Shown one piece after another: positions 20,647 through 29,456 of a DNA stretch of 64,000 bases. Location: the NCBI RefSeq assembly GCF_000002515.2, contig NC_006039.1:930001-994000 (forward strand), given 5' to 3'. A program made the translations under genes and the position numbers. This stretch comes from Kluyveromyces lactis (taxonomy: Eukaryota; Ascomycota; Saccharomycetes; Saccharomycetales; Saccharomycetaceae). Numbering within the stretch: the stretch's first letter is position 1; each line of letters begins with the position of its first letter. Under the pieces are notes generated by a model. That model saw nothing but the letters and a program-made list of their open reading frames with translations, did not search any database and was not told the DNA's origin.

Positions 20647-22293
20647 TCATTTATACTCATAGAAGCAGCCGTCATTGCCAAACAACCCAAAAACCCCAAG
20701 TAAAGGCATCCATCCTTCTCCGCCGTTAAATTTGTCAACGAGCTTCAAGGCTTGAGCTAGACGATCTTTTTCAACTGGTTTCCCAATAGTGAAACCACGT
20801 ATCACCAACATACCTTGTCTGTTTGGAGCTGTAAGATCTGGATTCTCTTCTGTTTCTACCAACTTTCCCTCTAAAGAAGTAGTAAATGAACCATAGCACG
20901 TTACAACTTTATCAACTGTCGACGGCAATACCCTATAATCATAGTAGTTAGTGTATGATAGGGGCCCAAGAACGGAATATGGAGAATAGACCTCCATTAC
21001 TACTCTAGAGCCAAACAGGGATCTTAGAAGTGTCAGTTGAGAAGTGCTGTACCTGTCAATCGTAGATTTTTCCAATCTAAGGACTGATGAGCTAAAATCA
21101 GTAACTTGGTTGACATTCTTTAATTCATTTAAAATGTAGATACACCTGAGTTTATCAACCTGTTGAGAGATTTGTCCAATCTTGTTAAATACACCTTCAC
21201 TGAATAACGCTTTTGATAAAGAGGTCCGGATCCCCTTTGATTGCGTTAATACATGATTTAAGAAGGCGGAATTACCTGTAATAGCGAGTAGTGTAGTATC
21301 TTTAGGAAGATCATTCAAACTTCTTGGCTCATCACTGAATGAAACAGAGCCACCGTGTAACAAAACTGACAGTGTTTTAACCCAGCTCTGAATGGATAGT
21401 GAATGTCTCCATTGTGTGCTCATAGATATTGTTAGATGATCTGCTTCACCTAGCGAATGTCCCAATGGGAAACTTTTGATAAATGACGACACACTACTGA
21501 CAAGACACATTTGAGTAAAGCTGGTGGTACCTCCAAATAAATTCGAAATATACGCCAAAATTTTGGCATCATCTCCAGAGTCTTTTGGGTCATATTTGAA
21601 CTCCGGGTCATCTGTCACCTCTCCTATAAAATCTTTCAATGAGATGACATTATTTTGATAATCATTCCTATGTTTAATAGACCGATCACATACAATAATC
21701 CATTGGTACCACTTTTCACTACCATTAAGGTACTTAACTGATTCCCAGTCATTGATAAATATGATGTCCACTTCCAAATCGTTTCGCGGAATCGAATGTA
21801 AAAACCAAGGTATACAATCTTTCAACGACAGCATTAAGCCGGCAACGCCGACTGAAAATCCCATTGATGAGTCAATTGACGTAGCTATTCCAATCTTCTT
21901 AGCACCTATACTTTCAACTTTAACCACAATTCGTTTTGCTATACCATTTATTCTTGTAAGGGTAGTTTCTTCGGTATGGAATTGCAATACAGTCGACTTG
22001 CCATTTGTCATAATTGCAGACCATAAATCACCAAAATTACCATTCCTGAGCCTATATCCTAAGCTTAGGTTTAAACCTGTAGTCAATGGAAAAGAAGCTG
22101 GGACTAATAGGTTTCTGTAAATAGCAGTTTCATGTTCCTTTCTTACGGACTCAACATTTGATTGTGCGTTCAGCGAAATTGTATGTAGATCTCTTTTGGA
22201 GTCAATAATAACCGAATTGATAAACCAAACAGTACTAGCGACGATTACCAAGATAGCAACCAAGTATTTTGAGAAGGTGATCCAGTCCACCAT
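20647..22293 (-). CDS. ER membrane protein with degenerate adenylate-forming (ANL) domain, YHR045W-like
   Basis: A 548-residue protein of unknown function, by position the counterpart of S. cerevisiae YHR045W (560 residues, ER). Residues ~8-28 form one N-terminal membrane anchor. The rest follows the layout of acyl-CoA synthetases and other ANL enzymes. A start like FGDLWSAIMTNGKST and a helix like TRINGIAKRIVVKVESIGAKK come first. A P-loop-like GGTTSFTQM lies at 254-262 (family TSGTTGxPK, without its Lys). Then come LHGGSVSF at ~312-319, RQGMLVIRGFTIGKPV near 493-508, and GEGWMPLLGVFGLFGNDG at ~525-542, like the DGWxxTGDxGxxDxDG motif but without the ribose-binding Asp. The chain stops there, so the mobile C-terminal lid with the catalytic Lys is absent. 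An inactive or scaffold role is likely. The family call is my inference from motif order. Confidence 0.8.
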   Translation of the reverse strand: MVDWITFSKYLVAILVIVASTVWFINSVIIDSKRDLHTISLNAQSNVESVRKEHETAIYRNLLVPASFPLTTGLNLSLGYRLRNGNFGDLWSAIMTNGKSTVLQFHTEETTLTRINGIAKRIVVKVESIGAKKIGIATSIDSSMGFSVGVAGLMLSLKDCIPWFLHSIPRNDLEVDIIFINDWESVKYLNGSEKWYQWIIVCDRSIKHRNDYQNNVISLKDFIGEVTDDPEFKYDPKDSGDDAKILAYISNLFGGTTSFTQMCLVSSVSSFIKSFPLGHSLGEADHLTISMSTQWRHSLSIQSWVKTLSVLLHGGSVSFSDEPRSLNDLPKDTTLLAITGNSAFLNHVLTQSKGIRTSLSKALFSEGVFNKIGQISQQVDKLRCIYILNELKNVNQVTDFSSSVLRLEKSTIDRYSTSQLTLLRSLFGSRVVMEVYSPYSVLGPLSYTNYYDYRVLPSTVDKVVTCYGSFTTSLEGKLVETEENPDLTAPNRQGMLVIRGFTIGKPVEKDRLAQALKLVDKFNGGEGWMPLLGVFGLFGNDGCFYEYK

Positions 22294-22701
22294 CTTTTGG
22301 GAGTGAGTTTACCAACAGCTGTTATTTTATGTAATTACGCGCCGTGCATTTTACTTTGCGTAAACTTCTTCAGTAATTTCAAGTTCCGATATGAATCAGT
22401 GTATATATATATATATAATATTTCAGATCCATAAACGAGGAAGAATTGTCAGTTAAACAAAAGTGAAATCTCATAACAAAGCAAATTACATGCCCCTTCC
22501 TTTTTGTAGCTGTTCGCTGTATTAAGTGTGCAATAGATTCAGAACGACAGCCGCAGCACACAATTGCGTACATTCATCCAATACTTGGTATATTCCACTG
22601 ACATTTACAACATTTAACGTGAACGAAACGCGTAAAAAGCATTGTTAACTATCCTAATTAACGATCAAACAACAATCCCCAGCTACATTTCCTTAGTGAA
22701 T
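22294..22701. other. divergent promoter YHR045W-like / RNH202
   Basis: 408 bases with a TA-dinucleotide run near 22400-22420 and two ACGCG cores (22337-22341 and the full MCB listed next). An in-frame ATG at 22642 would add 20 residues to RNH202, but they are not conserved. Confidence 0.6.
22628..22633. promoter_or_regulatory. MCB box (MBF site) upstream of RNH202
   Basis: ACGCGT lies 69 bases upstream of the RNH202 start. MBF uses this palindrome to switch on DNA-replication genes in late G1, which fits RNase H2. A single six-base match can arise by chance. Confidence 0.5.
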
Positions 22702-23715
22702 ATGACTGTTGAGAAGGTAATAAGGAAAGGATGTCTATTGGTAGCTTTGCCAAATTCAGTGGATTCTCCTGTCGAAATATTTGAACTTCCACATCCATCG
22801 AATAACGAATCAAAGAAACCTATCAAACTGTTTGTACACGACGATAAAGTATACCAGCTTAAAATCAAAAAGTTCAGTAAAGGCTGTGACTATAATTGCT
22901 CGCGAGATTTAGTGAATGATAAATATCATTATACTTCAGATTCGCAAACATTTAAATCCACATTTTTGATCAATGAAGAGAACAGGAAAGATGGACACAT
23001 ACTAGAAGATGGTTCGATACTATATGCCGAAAAATATGACTTAACTTTTAATATATGTGGGTATTATTATAGGAACAACAAAGTTACTAGTGAGGATCTA
23101 GCGTTTATTACACCTTGCGTTCCACCCGCACTCGATATGGATACTAACTTTTATACTAGTTCTGATTACCAAGAGAAATTAACGAATAATCACAGTGAAA
23201 ATTGGGAGAAGATACCTCCAAAATTATGGGAAAGTTGTCTCGGGAAAATATCACATACAGTGGAAGAAGCTGGTGACAAGTATTATCGTATCGAACCTCA
23301 AATGATAGTAGAATGGCTACTGAAGAAAGTCATCAAAATCAACAACAACTTCCCTACTTCTCTTAAAATACCAAAATCGCTACCTGAAGATATAGCATCA
23401 TCTCTGAAATGCATAATGTCGTGTAATCTTCTAGTTTCCTTGATCCCACAACTCGCATACCAGGATCTAATTAGACATGAATCTTCAAATCTTAACATCA
23501 AACAATGTTTCGACTCATACGACAAGTACAAGAACGAAACATTACAAACAGAAAGGGAAAGAGAGCTCCTTATCAAAGCTGCTATGTCTACAGCCATTCC
23601 AAATGGCACAAAAACCGTAAAGAAACAACCTATTCAAAAGGCTAAAGTTGTGAAACCAAAGGTTGCTAAGGGTAAAGGAAGAATTGACGGATTCTTCAAA
23701 ACTAACAAAACATAA
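22702..23715 (+). CDS. RNH202: ribonuclease H2 subunit B
   Basis: Rnh202 is the non-catalytic B subunit of RNase H2, which removes ribonucleotides from DNA and degrades RNA-DNA hybrids. The N-terminal triple-barrel region has LVNDKYHYTSDSQTFKSTFLIN, matching the S. cerevisiae protein (NDKYHYT). EEAGDKYYRIEPQMIVEWLLKK and LVSLIPQLAY belong to the helical middle. The basic C terminus ends KGKGRIDGFFKTN, a PIP-box-like sequence expected to bind PCNA. It is 337 residues against 350 in S. cerevisiae. I chose the ATG at 22702 (MTVEKVIRKG), which agrees with S. cerevisiae MTVSN. RRP45 follows in the same orientation, as YDR279W/YDR280W do. Confidence 0.93.
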   Translation: MTVEKVIRKGCLLVALPNSVDSPVEIFELPHPSNNESKKPIKLFVHDDKVYQLKIKKFSKGCDYNCSRDLVNDKYHYTSDSQTFKSTFLINEENRKDGHILEDGSILYAEKYDLTFNICGYYYRNNKVTSEDLAFITPCVPPALDMDTNFYTSSDYQEKLTNNHSENWEKIPPKLWESCLGKISHTVEEAGDKYYRIEPQMIVEWLLKKVIKINNNFPTSLKIPKSLPEDIASSLKCIMSCNLLVSLIPQLAYQDLIRHESSNLNIKQCFDSYDKYKNETLQTERERELLIKAAMSTAIPNGTKTVKKQPIQKAKVVKPKVAKGKGRIDGFFKTNKT

Positions 23716-23973
23716 GTAAGGGCATATAATAATTTCGTAGAAATATCAGTATTGGATAACCTCTATCATTTTGACCTAAAGCTTCACATAACATGCCGTT
23801 GTTGAGCTCTAAAATAATTGATCTTCTTCCACTTAATACCTGTCTACAGGGTCTTCCTCCTAGAGAAACTCGCATCAATTTTGTTTTTATTCCTTTTTCA
23901 TCTTTCTATCATATCAAATGAGACAAAGCTTATGAAAGATTTAGAACTATAACACTTGAAAAGTTAAAGAGTT

Positions 23974-23981
23974 GCGATGAG
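23974..23981 (+). promoter_or_regulatory. PAC motif upstream of RRP45
   Basis: GCGATGAG, 76 bases before the RRP45 start, is the core of the PAC element bound by Dot6/Tod6, which co-regulates ribosome-biogenesis genes. RRP45 is such a gene. No clear RRPE partner was seen nearby. Confidence 0.65.
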
Positions 23982-24056
23982 CAGCACTGAAAGAGAAAAC
24001 CATAGCCGAAGAGAGCTTGCATTCGCATATCAAAATAGTTAAATCGATAAGAGGTG

Positions 24057-24974
24057 ATGGCAAAAGATATAGAGATCAGTAATGCTGAATCCAAATTTAT
24101 CCTGGAAGCGTTAAAGCTTAAACAAAGATTAGATGGACGTTCATATGACCAATTCAGAGATGTGAAGATCGAAATAGGTGAAGCATACGGTGATGTGACT
24201 GTTACCATGGGTAACACAAAGGTACACTGTCGTATCAGCTGTGAAATTGCACAACCTTATGAAGATAGACCGTTTGAAGGACTTTTCCATATAAGTACCG
24301 AAACTACACCGATGGCAGGTGCTCAGTTTGAGAATGGGAACAATACTGGAGAAGAAGAGGTATTGATCAGTAGGATGATTGAGAAAGCTGTAAGACGATC
24401 AGGAGCATTAGATGTAGAAGGTTTATGCATAATAGCTGGCTCCAAATGTTGGTCTCTTAGAGCTGATGTTCACTTTTTAGATTGTGATGGTGGACTAATC
24501 GATGCCAGTTGCATTGCTGTAATGGCTGGGTTACTTCATTTTAAGAAGCCCGACGTTACTGTTCTTGGTGAAAGAGTGACGGTACATCCGATTGATGAAA
24601 GAGAACCTGTGTCACTAGGTGTTTTGCATGTTCCAATTTGTGTGACGTTTTCATTCTTCAATCCAGACGATACAGAAGAAAATATCAAAGGTGAGGACAA
24701 TGCAGAAATATCAATCATCGATGCTTCCTTAAAAGAGGAGCTATTGAGAGATGGTGTGCTTACTGTGACGCTTAATAAAAACAGAGAAGTTGTTCAAATC
24801 TCCAAAGCAGGTGGTTTGCCGATGGAAGCTTTGTCGTTGATTGATTGTTGTCATAAAGCATACGGAATTGTAGAAAAAATCACTGATCAAATTCATCGTG
24901 TTGTGAAACAAGATACCATTGCAAGAAACCAATACGCACACATTTTGAGCTCTGAAAATGCTCGTGAAACTTAA
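24057..24974 (+). CDS. RRP45: exosome core subunit Rrp45 (RNase PH-like)
   Basis: Rrp45 is one of six RNase PH-like subunits of the ring of the eukaryotic RNA exosome, needed for 5.8S rRNA maturation and RNA decay. MAKDIEISNAESKFILEAL, RLDGRSYDQFRD and GNTKVHCRISCEIAQPYEDR are almost the same as in S. cerevisiae. RSGALDVEGLCIIAGSKCW, VHFLDCDGGLIDASCIAVMA and FFNPDDTEENIKGE follow. It is 305 residues, exactly the S. cerevisiae length, if translation starts at the second of two adjacent ATGs (24057 rather than 24054). As in other eukaryotic rings the phosphorolytic site is not expected to be active. The end SENARET also matches. Confidence 0.96.
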   Translation: MAKDIEISNAESKFILEALKLKQRLDGRSYDQFRDVKIEIGEAYGDVTVTMGNTKVHCRISCEIAQPYEDRPFEGLFHISTETTPMAGAQFENGNNTGEEEVLISRMIEKAVRRSGALDVEGLCIIAGSKCWSLRADVHFLDCDGGLIDASCIAVMAGLLHFKKPDVTVLGERVTVHPIDEREPVSLGVLHVPICVTFSFFNPDDTEENIKGEDNAEISIIDASLKEELLRDGVLTVTLNKNREVVQISKAGGLPMEALSLIDCCHKAYGIVEKITDQIHRVVKQDTIARNQYAHILSSENARET

Positions 24975-25198
24975 GGAGCATTGTATCGAAGAACTGGAAG
25001 CTTTTCTTCAATTATAGATTAATGCTTATGGTTGTACCATATCCCAAGACACTTGGCAGCTAGAAGTCGTTTAATCCATGCCGTTCAGCGCGTTTGATAT
25101 TGTTCTGTACTATATGTTGTATGTATGAATATACAAATAATGTATCTGTTTGGTGGATATATGAGAGTGTATGCTGTGAATATCTTAGCGATAGTGAA

Positions 25199-25576
25199 TC
25201 AAATATAAAGTCTGGTCATGTCTCTTTCTGTTGAGGAAGTCACTGATTCTTCCCGAGCGTTAAACTTTACAATATGTATTAAATTTGGATATCTGTTCAA
25301 GTCGTTCTTTTCAAATTCGAATCCGTTTCGTGAATTAAGTTCGGGATACAAATCTCGTTCATCCAACATCATCATGTGTTTGTCAATAGAAATTTGTGTC
25401 TCTGGTGCAGAATTCAAGTACCGCTCTTCTGCCGCCAAAATGTTCTTCGAATTAGCCCAGTATGTTACTGTACAGTATATTATGAATAATAGCACGATAC
25501 TAACAACAACAAATAGAATGTAGTAGCCGCATATGTACAATATTGGATTATTCCGTTGATCCCATAAATGTGACAT
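25199..25576 (-). CDS. small single-pass membrane protein of unknown function
   Basis: A 125-residue protein I do not recognise. A strong hydrophobic helix spans residues ~12-38 (ILYICGYYILFVVVSIVLL and on), after a short polar start MSHLWDQRNN. The C-terminal ~85 residues are hydrophilic with mixed charge, with MMMLDERDLYPELNS and a Ser/Thr-rich end (ESVTSSTERDMTRLYI). An ATG ten codons upstream (25606) is possible but adds an unconvincing MGHICGELII. Its place and strand, after RRP45 and before MRX10, are those of S. cerevisiae PHM6 (YDR281C), a vacuolar membrane protein of 104 residues. Phm6 has its membrane helix at the C-terminal end and I see no sequence likeness, so I give no symbol. 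Confidence 0.7.
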   Translation of the reverse strand: MSHLWDQRNNPILYICGYYILFVVVSIVLLFIIYCTVTYWANSKNILAAEERYLNSAPETQISIDKHMMMLDERDLYPELNSRNGFEFEKNDLNRYPNLIHIVKFNAREESVTSSTERDMTRLYI

Positions 25577-26473
25577 TATAATCAATTCACCACAAATATG
25601 TCCCAAAATCCATCAATTCGAATAAAGCCTTGAGTGTTTGGAAATTCAACTCCAGTGATCAGGAAGAGTTAATACAATCTGGTATTAGTTGGTATGTACT
25701 TTTCACATCGGGTTCTACTTACCTGAATTTAATAATTTATCGATTTATTGTGACACATGACAGAGGTCGGTGATATAGAATATATTGTTCTTAAAGAAAC
25801 GAGAAAACAAGTTGAAACGGACTGATGTATGACTTTTACTGCAATGAATAGGGGCAAGTTGCGAATACCTATCAATTCGATCATAACCTAGTATATATTG
25901 AAAAGTAGTCTCTGGCCAAACCTGTTAGGGATGTCATGTCTTGTCAAGTCAGAGGGACTTTTCAAGGCTACTAAATTTGATATCTCTGCACTAACAAAAC
26001 CCAAAATATGGAAGAGACGTCTATCTGCTAAAATTGGGGGAATAACCATTAAATGGATGATGAGCTTGAGCCTTAGCTAATTGGCAGGGAAGTTTCCCCG
26101 CCGTTCCAATGTCCTTAACAAATTTTGTTGTTATAGTTATTTTATTTCCGTATAACGTGGTTTGATTGTAAAAAGCAACAAGCTGTTCATGCTTAGGGTA
26201 AGCTAATACCTGGAGAAAGGGCACAGGGCAGAATTCAGTTGGCTTTTAAAGTTGACACGTCTCCCCCCATTTCAAAGGTGGATTCTTCTCCATTAGTATA
26301 AATATCAAGTATGTATCCAGATATACATTCCTCTTCTCCTATTCTAATGGTCAACATATGTCAGCAGGGTTCCTTAATTTCATTAGTAGGGTGCTTAAAA
26401 GAGAAGTAAATTGTATCAATTTGACACATATAATATCCTTCGTAAACAGTTGAACAAGCAAATCTCTGTAATA
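25577..26473. other. intergenic, upstream of the DOG-like phosphatase
   Basis: About 0.9 kb shared as promoter by the small membrane protein and the DOG-like gene. A TATA-like TATAAATA lies near 26298 and a C6 run near 26263-26268. Two 60-67-codon frames overlap antiparallel around 26021-26080 and look random. Confidence 0.55.
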
Positions 26474-27280
26474 ATGCCTTCTATTGCTGTTGACTACGTT
26501 CTTTTCGACTTAGATGGCACATTGGTGAGTTCCACCGATGCGGCTGAAGAGGCTTGGAATAAGCTCTGTGACAAGTATGGTGTTGATTATTCAACACTTT
26601 CTAAGGTCTCACATGGTTCCAGAACTGCGGAGATCTTAGCGAAGTTCTTTCCTAACGTTGACAACACTAATAATCAGGCAGTCAAGGAATTTGAACTTTC
26701 TATTGCCAATGATTACATGGATATCGTTTGTTTGATTCCAGGTTCTATAGATTTACTGATCTCGTTGGATAGACCAACTGGGGCACACCCTGGTGAAGTT
26801 TTCCATCATAGAAAGTGGGCTGTAGTTACCAGTGGATCGCCTTGGGTTGCTCATGCATGGTTTGACAACTTGTTAAAATCCATTAAGAAACCAGAGGTAT
26901 TCATTACTGCTTTTGATGTTTCAAAGGGTAAACCTGACCCAGCCGGTTTCGCTCTGGCCACTAAACGTTTGAAGGAAATATGGCAAGATGACAGAAAGGA
27001 GGTAAGAACGGTGGTTTTCGAGGATGCGCCTGTTGGAGTTCAAGCTGGTAAGGCCAATGGCTCAATTGTAGTTGCCTTAACCAGTACTTATGATAAGGAG
27101 TTATTATTTGCAGCGGGCGCGGATTATGTGGTTGAAGATTTATCACAAGTTTGCTTGCAGTCCAATAATAAAGATGAGACTGTTCTAACCATCACTGATC
27201 CAATACCTAGAGGTGAAGAAGCAGAATATGGTGATGACGATGATGACGATGATGACGATGATGATAATGATAACGAATAA
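26474..27280 (+). CDS. DOG1: HAD-family sugar phosphatase (2-deoxyglucose-6-phosphatase type)
   Basis: A 268-residue HAD hydrolase closest to S. cerevisiae Dog1/Dog2 (YHR044C/YHR043C), which dephosphorylate 2-deoxyglucose-6-phosphate and related sugar phosphates and give 2-deoxyglucose resistance. The motifs are complete: FDLDGTLVSST (nucleophile Asp and acid Asp), VTSGSPWVAHAWF (motif II), KGKPDP (motif III Lys) and VVFEDAPVGVQAGKA (motif IV). The glycerol-3-phosphatases Gpp1/2 are the nearest alternative but fit less well. The ATG at 26474 gives the family start; the frame extends 21 codons further up without likeness. Unlike Dog1 (246 residues), this protein ends in an acidic tail coded by GAT/GAC repeats. 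It belongs to the YHR043-049 block with FSH1, the aminopeptidase and the YHR045W-like gene. Confidence 0.88.
   Translation: MPSIAVDYVLFDLDGTLVSSTDAAEEAWNKLCDKYGVDYSTLSKVSHGSRTAEILAKFFPNVDNTNNQAVKEFELSIANDYMDIVCLIPGSIDLLISLDRPTGAHPGEVFHHRKWAVVTSGSPWVAHAWFDNLLKSIKKPEVFITAFDVSKGKPDPAGFALATKRLKEIWQDDRKEVRTVVFEDAPVGVQAGKANGSIVVALTSTYDKELLFAAGADYVVEDLSQVCLQSNNKDETVLTITDPIPRGEEAEYGDDDDDDDDDDDNDNE
27232..27277 (+). repeat. GAT/GAC triplet run coding for the acidic tail
   Basis: About eleven Asp codons in a row (GAT and GAC mixed), then Asn/Asp and a final Glu, just before the stop of the DOG-like gene. Mixed codons suggest an old expansion, not a recent pure-triplet slippage. Confidence 0.85.
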
Positions 27281-27420
27281 AAAAAAAAAGGCACACGTCA
27301 GCCTCACTCAATGAAACATGGTATGACATATCCTCTCAAATATGGAAATTGTCTGCCTTCAATTTGATAAGTATATACATGAGTAAATATCTATAAGTAT
27401 TAAAAAAATGTTTGTTACCT

Positions 27421-28506
27421 TTAGTAATGATTTTCGGCCTTTGTCTTGTTTTCAGCATCGGCTACTAATTCTTGATACTTTTCGTAAAAGTGGTAGAGCT
27501 CAAAGCATACTTCCACTGTGATCAAATAGATAATGATCCATTCTAGCCTGGTGCCCTTCTTTTCATTCAAAACAGCCATCAGTGCCCTTGCTTCGTCAGT
27601 GGCGTAATCAAGCTTAGTGTTGAGAATACTTATACGAGGTTGAATATCCAAGTTTCTTGATATCTGGCGATAAAGCTTCTCTAATTGCGGTTCGCTCCAA
27701 TATAAATCCGGAGTTTCAATCAACTCGCTATAAAGGTTTAATTTACCTCTCATCAAAAACAACCTTCCAGTGGATTGTAACACAGCTTTTTCACTGATAT
27801 TCAATTTCTTACCTCGGGATAAAGACTCCGTGAACTCTCTTGTCTTTTCTATATGCGCATCCAAGGCAACTTCAAGTACAGCTAATCTCGTGCTTCTGGA
27901 TATACCGCTAGAAAATGCCGCCTTATCTAACAGAGCTTTCTCATGTTCCACGCCATTGATGATTATAAGTTCGTTTGTAACGCAGCTCTCGTCATTAATC
28001 GAATAATCACGCTTTAAATTGTTCATATCGTCCTCGTTTTCCAATTCAACATAGTCTAAATCCTCACTTTCGTACTGTGAATCGAGCAACGAATTTACAC
28101 GGGCGGTTGACACAAGCGGTAGAATTTCGTCGCGCATAACTGTTTCGTTGAACCCCCATGATACTATGGATCCATTTTGAGCAAGAACCATTATGTCCCC
28201 TCTACAACCATCATGCAGGTATTTGAAACTTATTATCTCGTTCGGTATCAACGTGGTTGGTTGATACCCCTTCCTACTGAGCAAATCAATTGTCTTTTGT
28301 AAGTCATACGACTCAGCTGTAGTGATAGCAGTGACTGGTCTTATTCTAGTCACCAGTGAAGATTCAATTGTCTGTGGACGCTTCAGTTGTCTGGATCTTC
28401 TTAAACTTCTAGCTGCGGTAGGATTTGGACCGGCGTAGAAAAGCGTTCTTCCCGTACTAAAAAATCTATTTACGAATAATCTTTTAAGCATTTTAAAATG
28501 TACCAC
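27421..28506 (-). CDS. MRX10: mitochondrial DUF155 protein Mrx10 (RMD1 family)
   Basis: A 361-residue protein of the RMD1/DUF155 family, counterpart of S. cerevisiae YDR282C (Mrx10), which is linked to mitochondrial gene-expression complexes; the mechanism is not known. The first ~45 residues are basic and Ser/Arg-rich (MLKRLFVNRFFSTGRTLF) as in a mitochondrial presequence; a start at the sixth codon (28491) is equally possible. The family core includes ISFKYLHDGCRGDIMVLAQNG, GSIVSWGFNETVM and STRLAVLEVALDAHIEKTR. A hydrophobic segment near the C terminus (LEWIIIYLITVEVCFELY) is the expected membrane anchor. In S. cerevisiae it is next to GCN2; here GCN2 lies 26 kb away at the left edge. Confidence 0.93.
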   Translation of the reverse strand: MVHFKMLKRLFVNRFFSTGRTLFYAGPNPTAARSLRRSRQLKRPQTIESSLVTRIRPVTAITTAESYDLQKTIDLLSRKGYQPTTLIPNEIISFKYLHDGCRGDIMVLAQNGSIVSWGFNETVMRDEILPLVSTARVNSLLDSQYESEDLDYVELENEDDMNNLKRDYSINDESCVTNELIIINGVEHEKALLDKAAFSSGISRSTRLAVLEVALDAHIEKTREFTESLSRGKKLNISEKAVLQSTGRLFLMRGKLNLYSELIETPDLYWSEPQLEKLYRQISRNLDIQPRISILNTKLDYATDEARALMAVLNEKKGTRLEWIIIYLITVEVCFELYHFYEKYQELVADAENKTKAENHY

Positions 28507-29456
28507 TTTCCTGAGACAATAAGAAATAAATACACCTTGGAAGGGTTGAATTAGTGCCAGCTTCTTCTTTTCATGATCTCATCTCATCTTATCTTTCATA
28601 TACATATTTCATTAATTGACAGTCACTGAGAGCCCAATAATGAAAAAAAAACCTCTCATATTCCAAGCACGTGACGTCTAATATTCCTTTTTCAAACACC
28701 GAGGTGATGATACCTTACTATTCTCGACCATGCAAACTTACCTGTAAAGCTCGGGGCTAGAACCTTCTTCCAGTGGGGCTATTTCATAGAGTCTATCCTC
28801 GGCGACTGAAACAAATGCAGCACAGCCCAAAAACCTAATCCCTTATTTCGACCCAGTGCCATTTTAGTTCATGATATCATTGTTTTATGCGTCCAAAAGG
28901 ATTTAGGGCTGCGTCATCGAAGTTCATTTTGTCATTTCTCTCACTTTTCGATGGCTTTCAGACCAAAAAGCAATGTTTTTGAAATTTTTGCTATTATTGA
29001 AAGCAAACGAAAGAATGACCAAATGATAAGCAAAAGCTTGCCGTTGAATGGCTGGAATTATATGGATATACACTTGCATATCATCACGCTCTGTTCTTCA
29101 GGTTAGCTAGAAACAAGTCCTGCTTTGTTGCAAAAACAATAAAAAGCTTTTTGCTTGCCTGAATTAATATGTTCCTTGTCAAGCAAATGACCTAGAAATG
29201 TACCTAGCAATGGTTGGGCTTAGTGCTTTTATTGTATGTACCCTTAAAATATGAACTCGTATATGTTTCTTAATATATCCATCCGTTCTTTTGAGTATAT
29301 ATAGAGAGGGGTGAGGGGGTATCGAACCCTCCTCACTTATTAAATGAAGTAAGCATCTCCAAACCCAGTACCCTAAGTATCGTCAGTGGTTATTTTATTT
29401 GCAGAGATCCATAAACTAGTCAGAAATATTTCAGAGAAAAATAAATCATAATCATA
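28507..29456. other. divergent promoter MRX10 / RSN1
   Basis: 950 bases with no gene. A CACGTG box overlapping a TGACGT half-site lies at 28668-28675 (GCACGTGACGTC). A 12-base palindrome AAAAAGCTTTTT lies near 29141-29152. The RSN1-proximal part holds a TATA box with STREs, listed separately. Confidence 0.6.
29295..29336 (+). promoter_or_regulatory. TATA box, two STREs and a G/C-rich hairpin upstream of RSN1
   Basis: GTATATATAG at about 29295-29304 is a TATA box. AGGGG (stress-response element, Msn2/4) lies at 29307-29311 and 29314-29318. GTGAGGGGGT (29311-29320) can pair with ACCCTCCTCAC (29326-29336), with one bulged base and a five-base loop. Stress control of RSN1 is inferred. Confidence 0.55.

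Noticed and set aside
25898-26224. Two 60-67-codon frames between the small membrane protein and the DOG-like gene
   Set aside because: They overlap antiparallel, have no family features, and the region reads as promoter.
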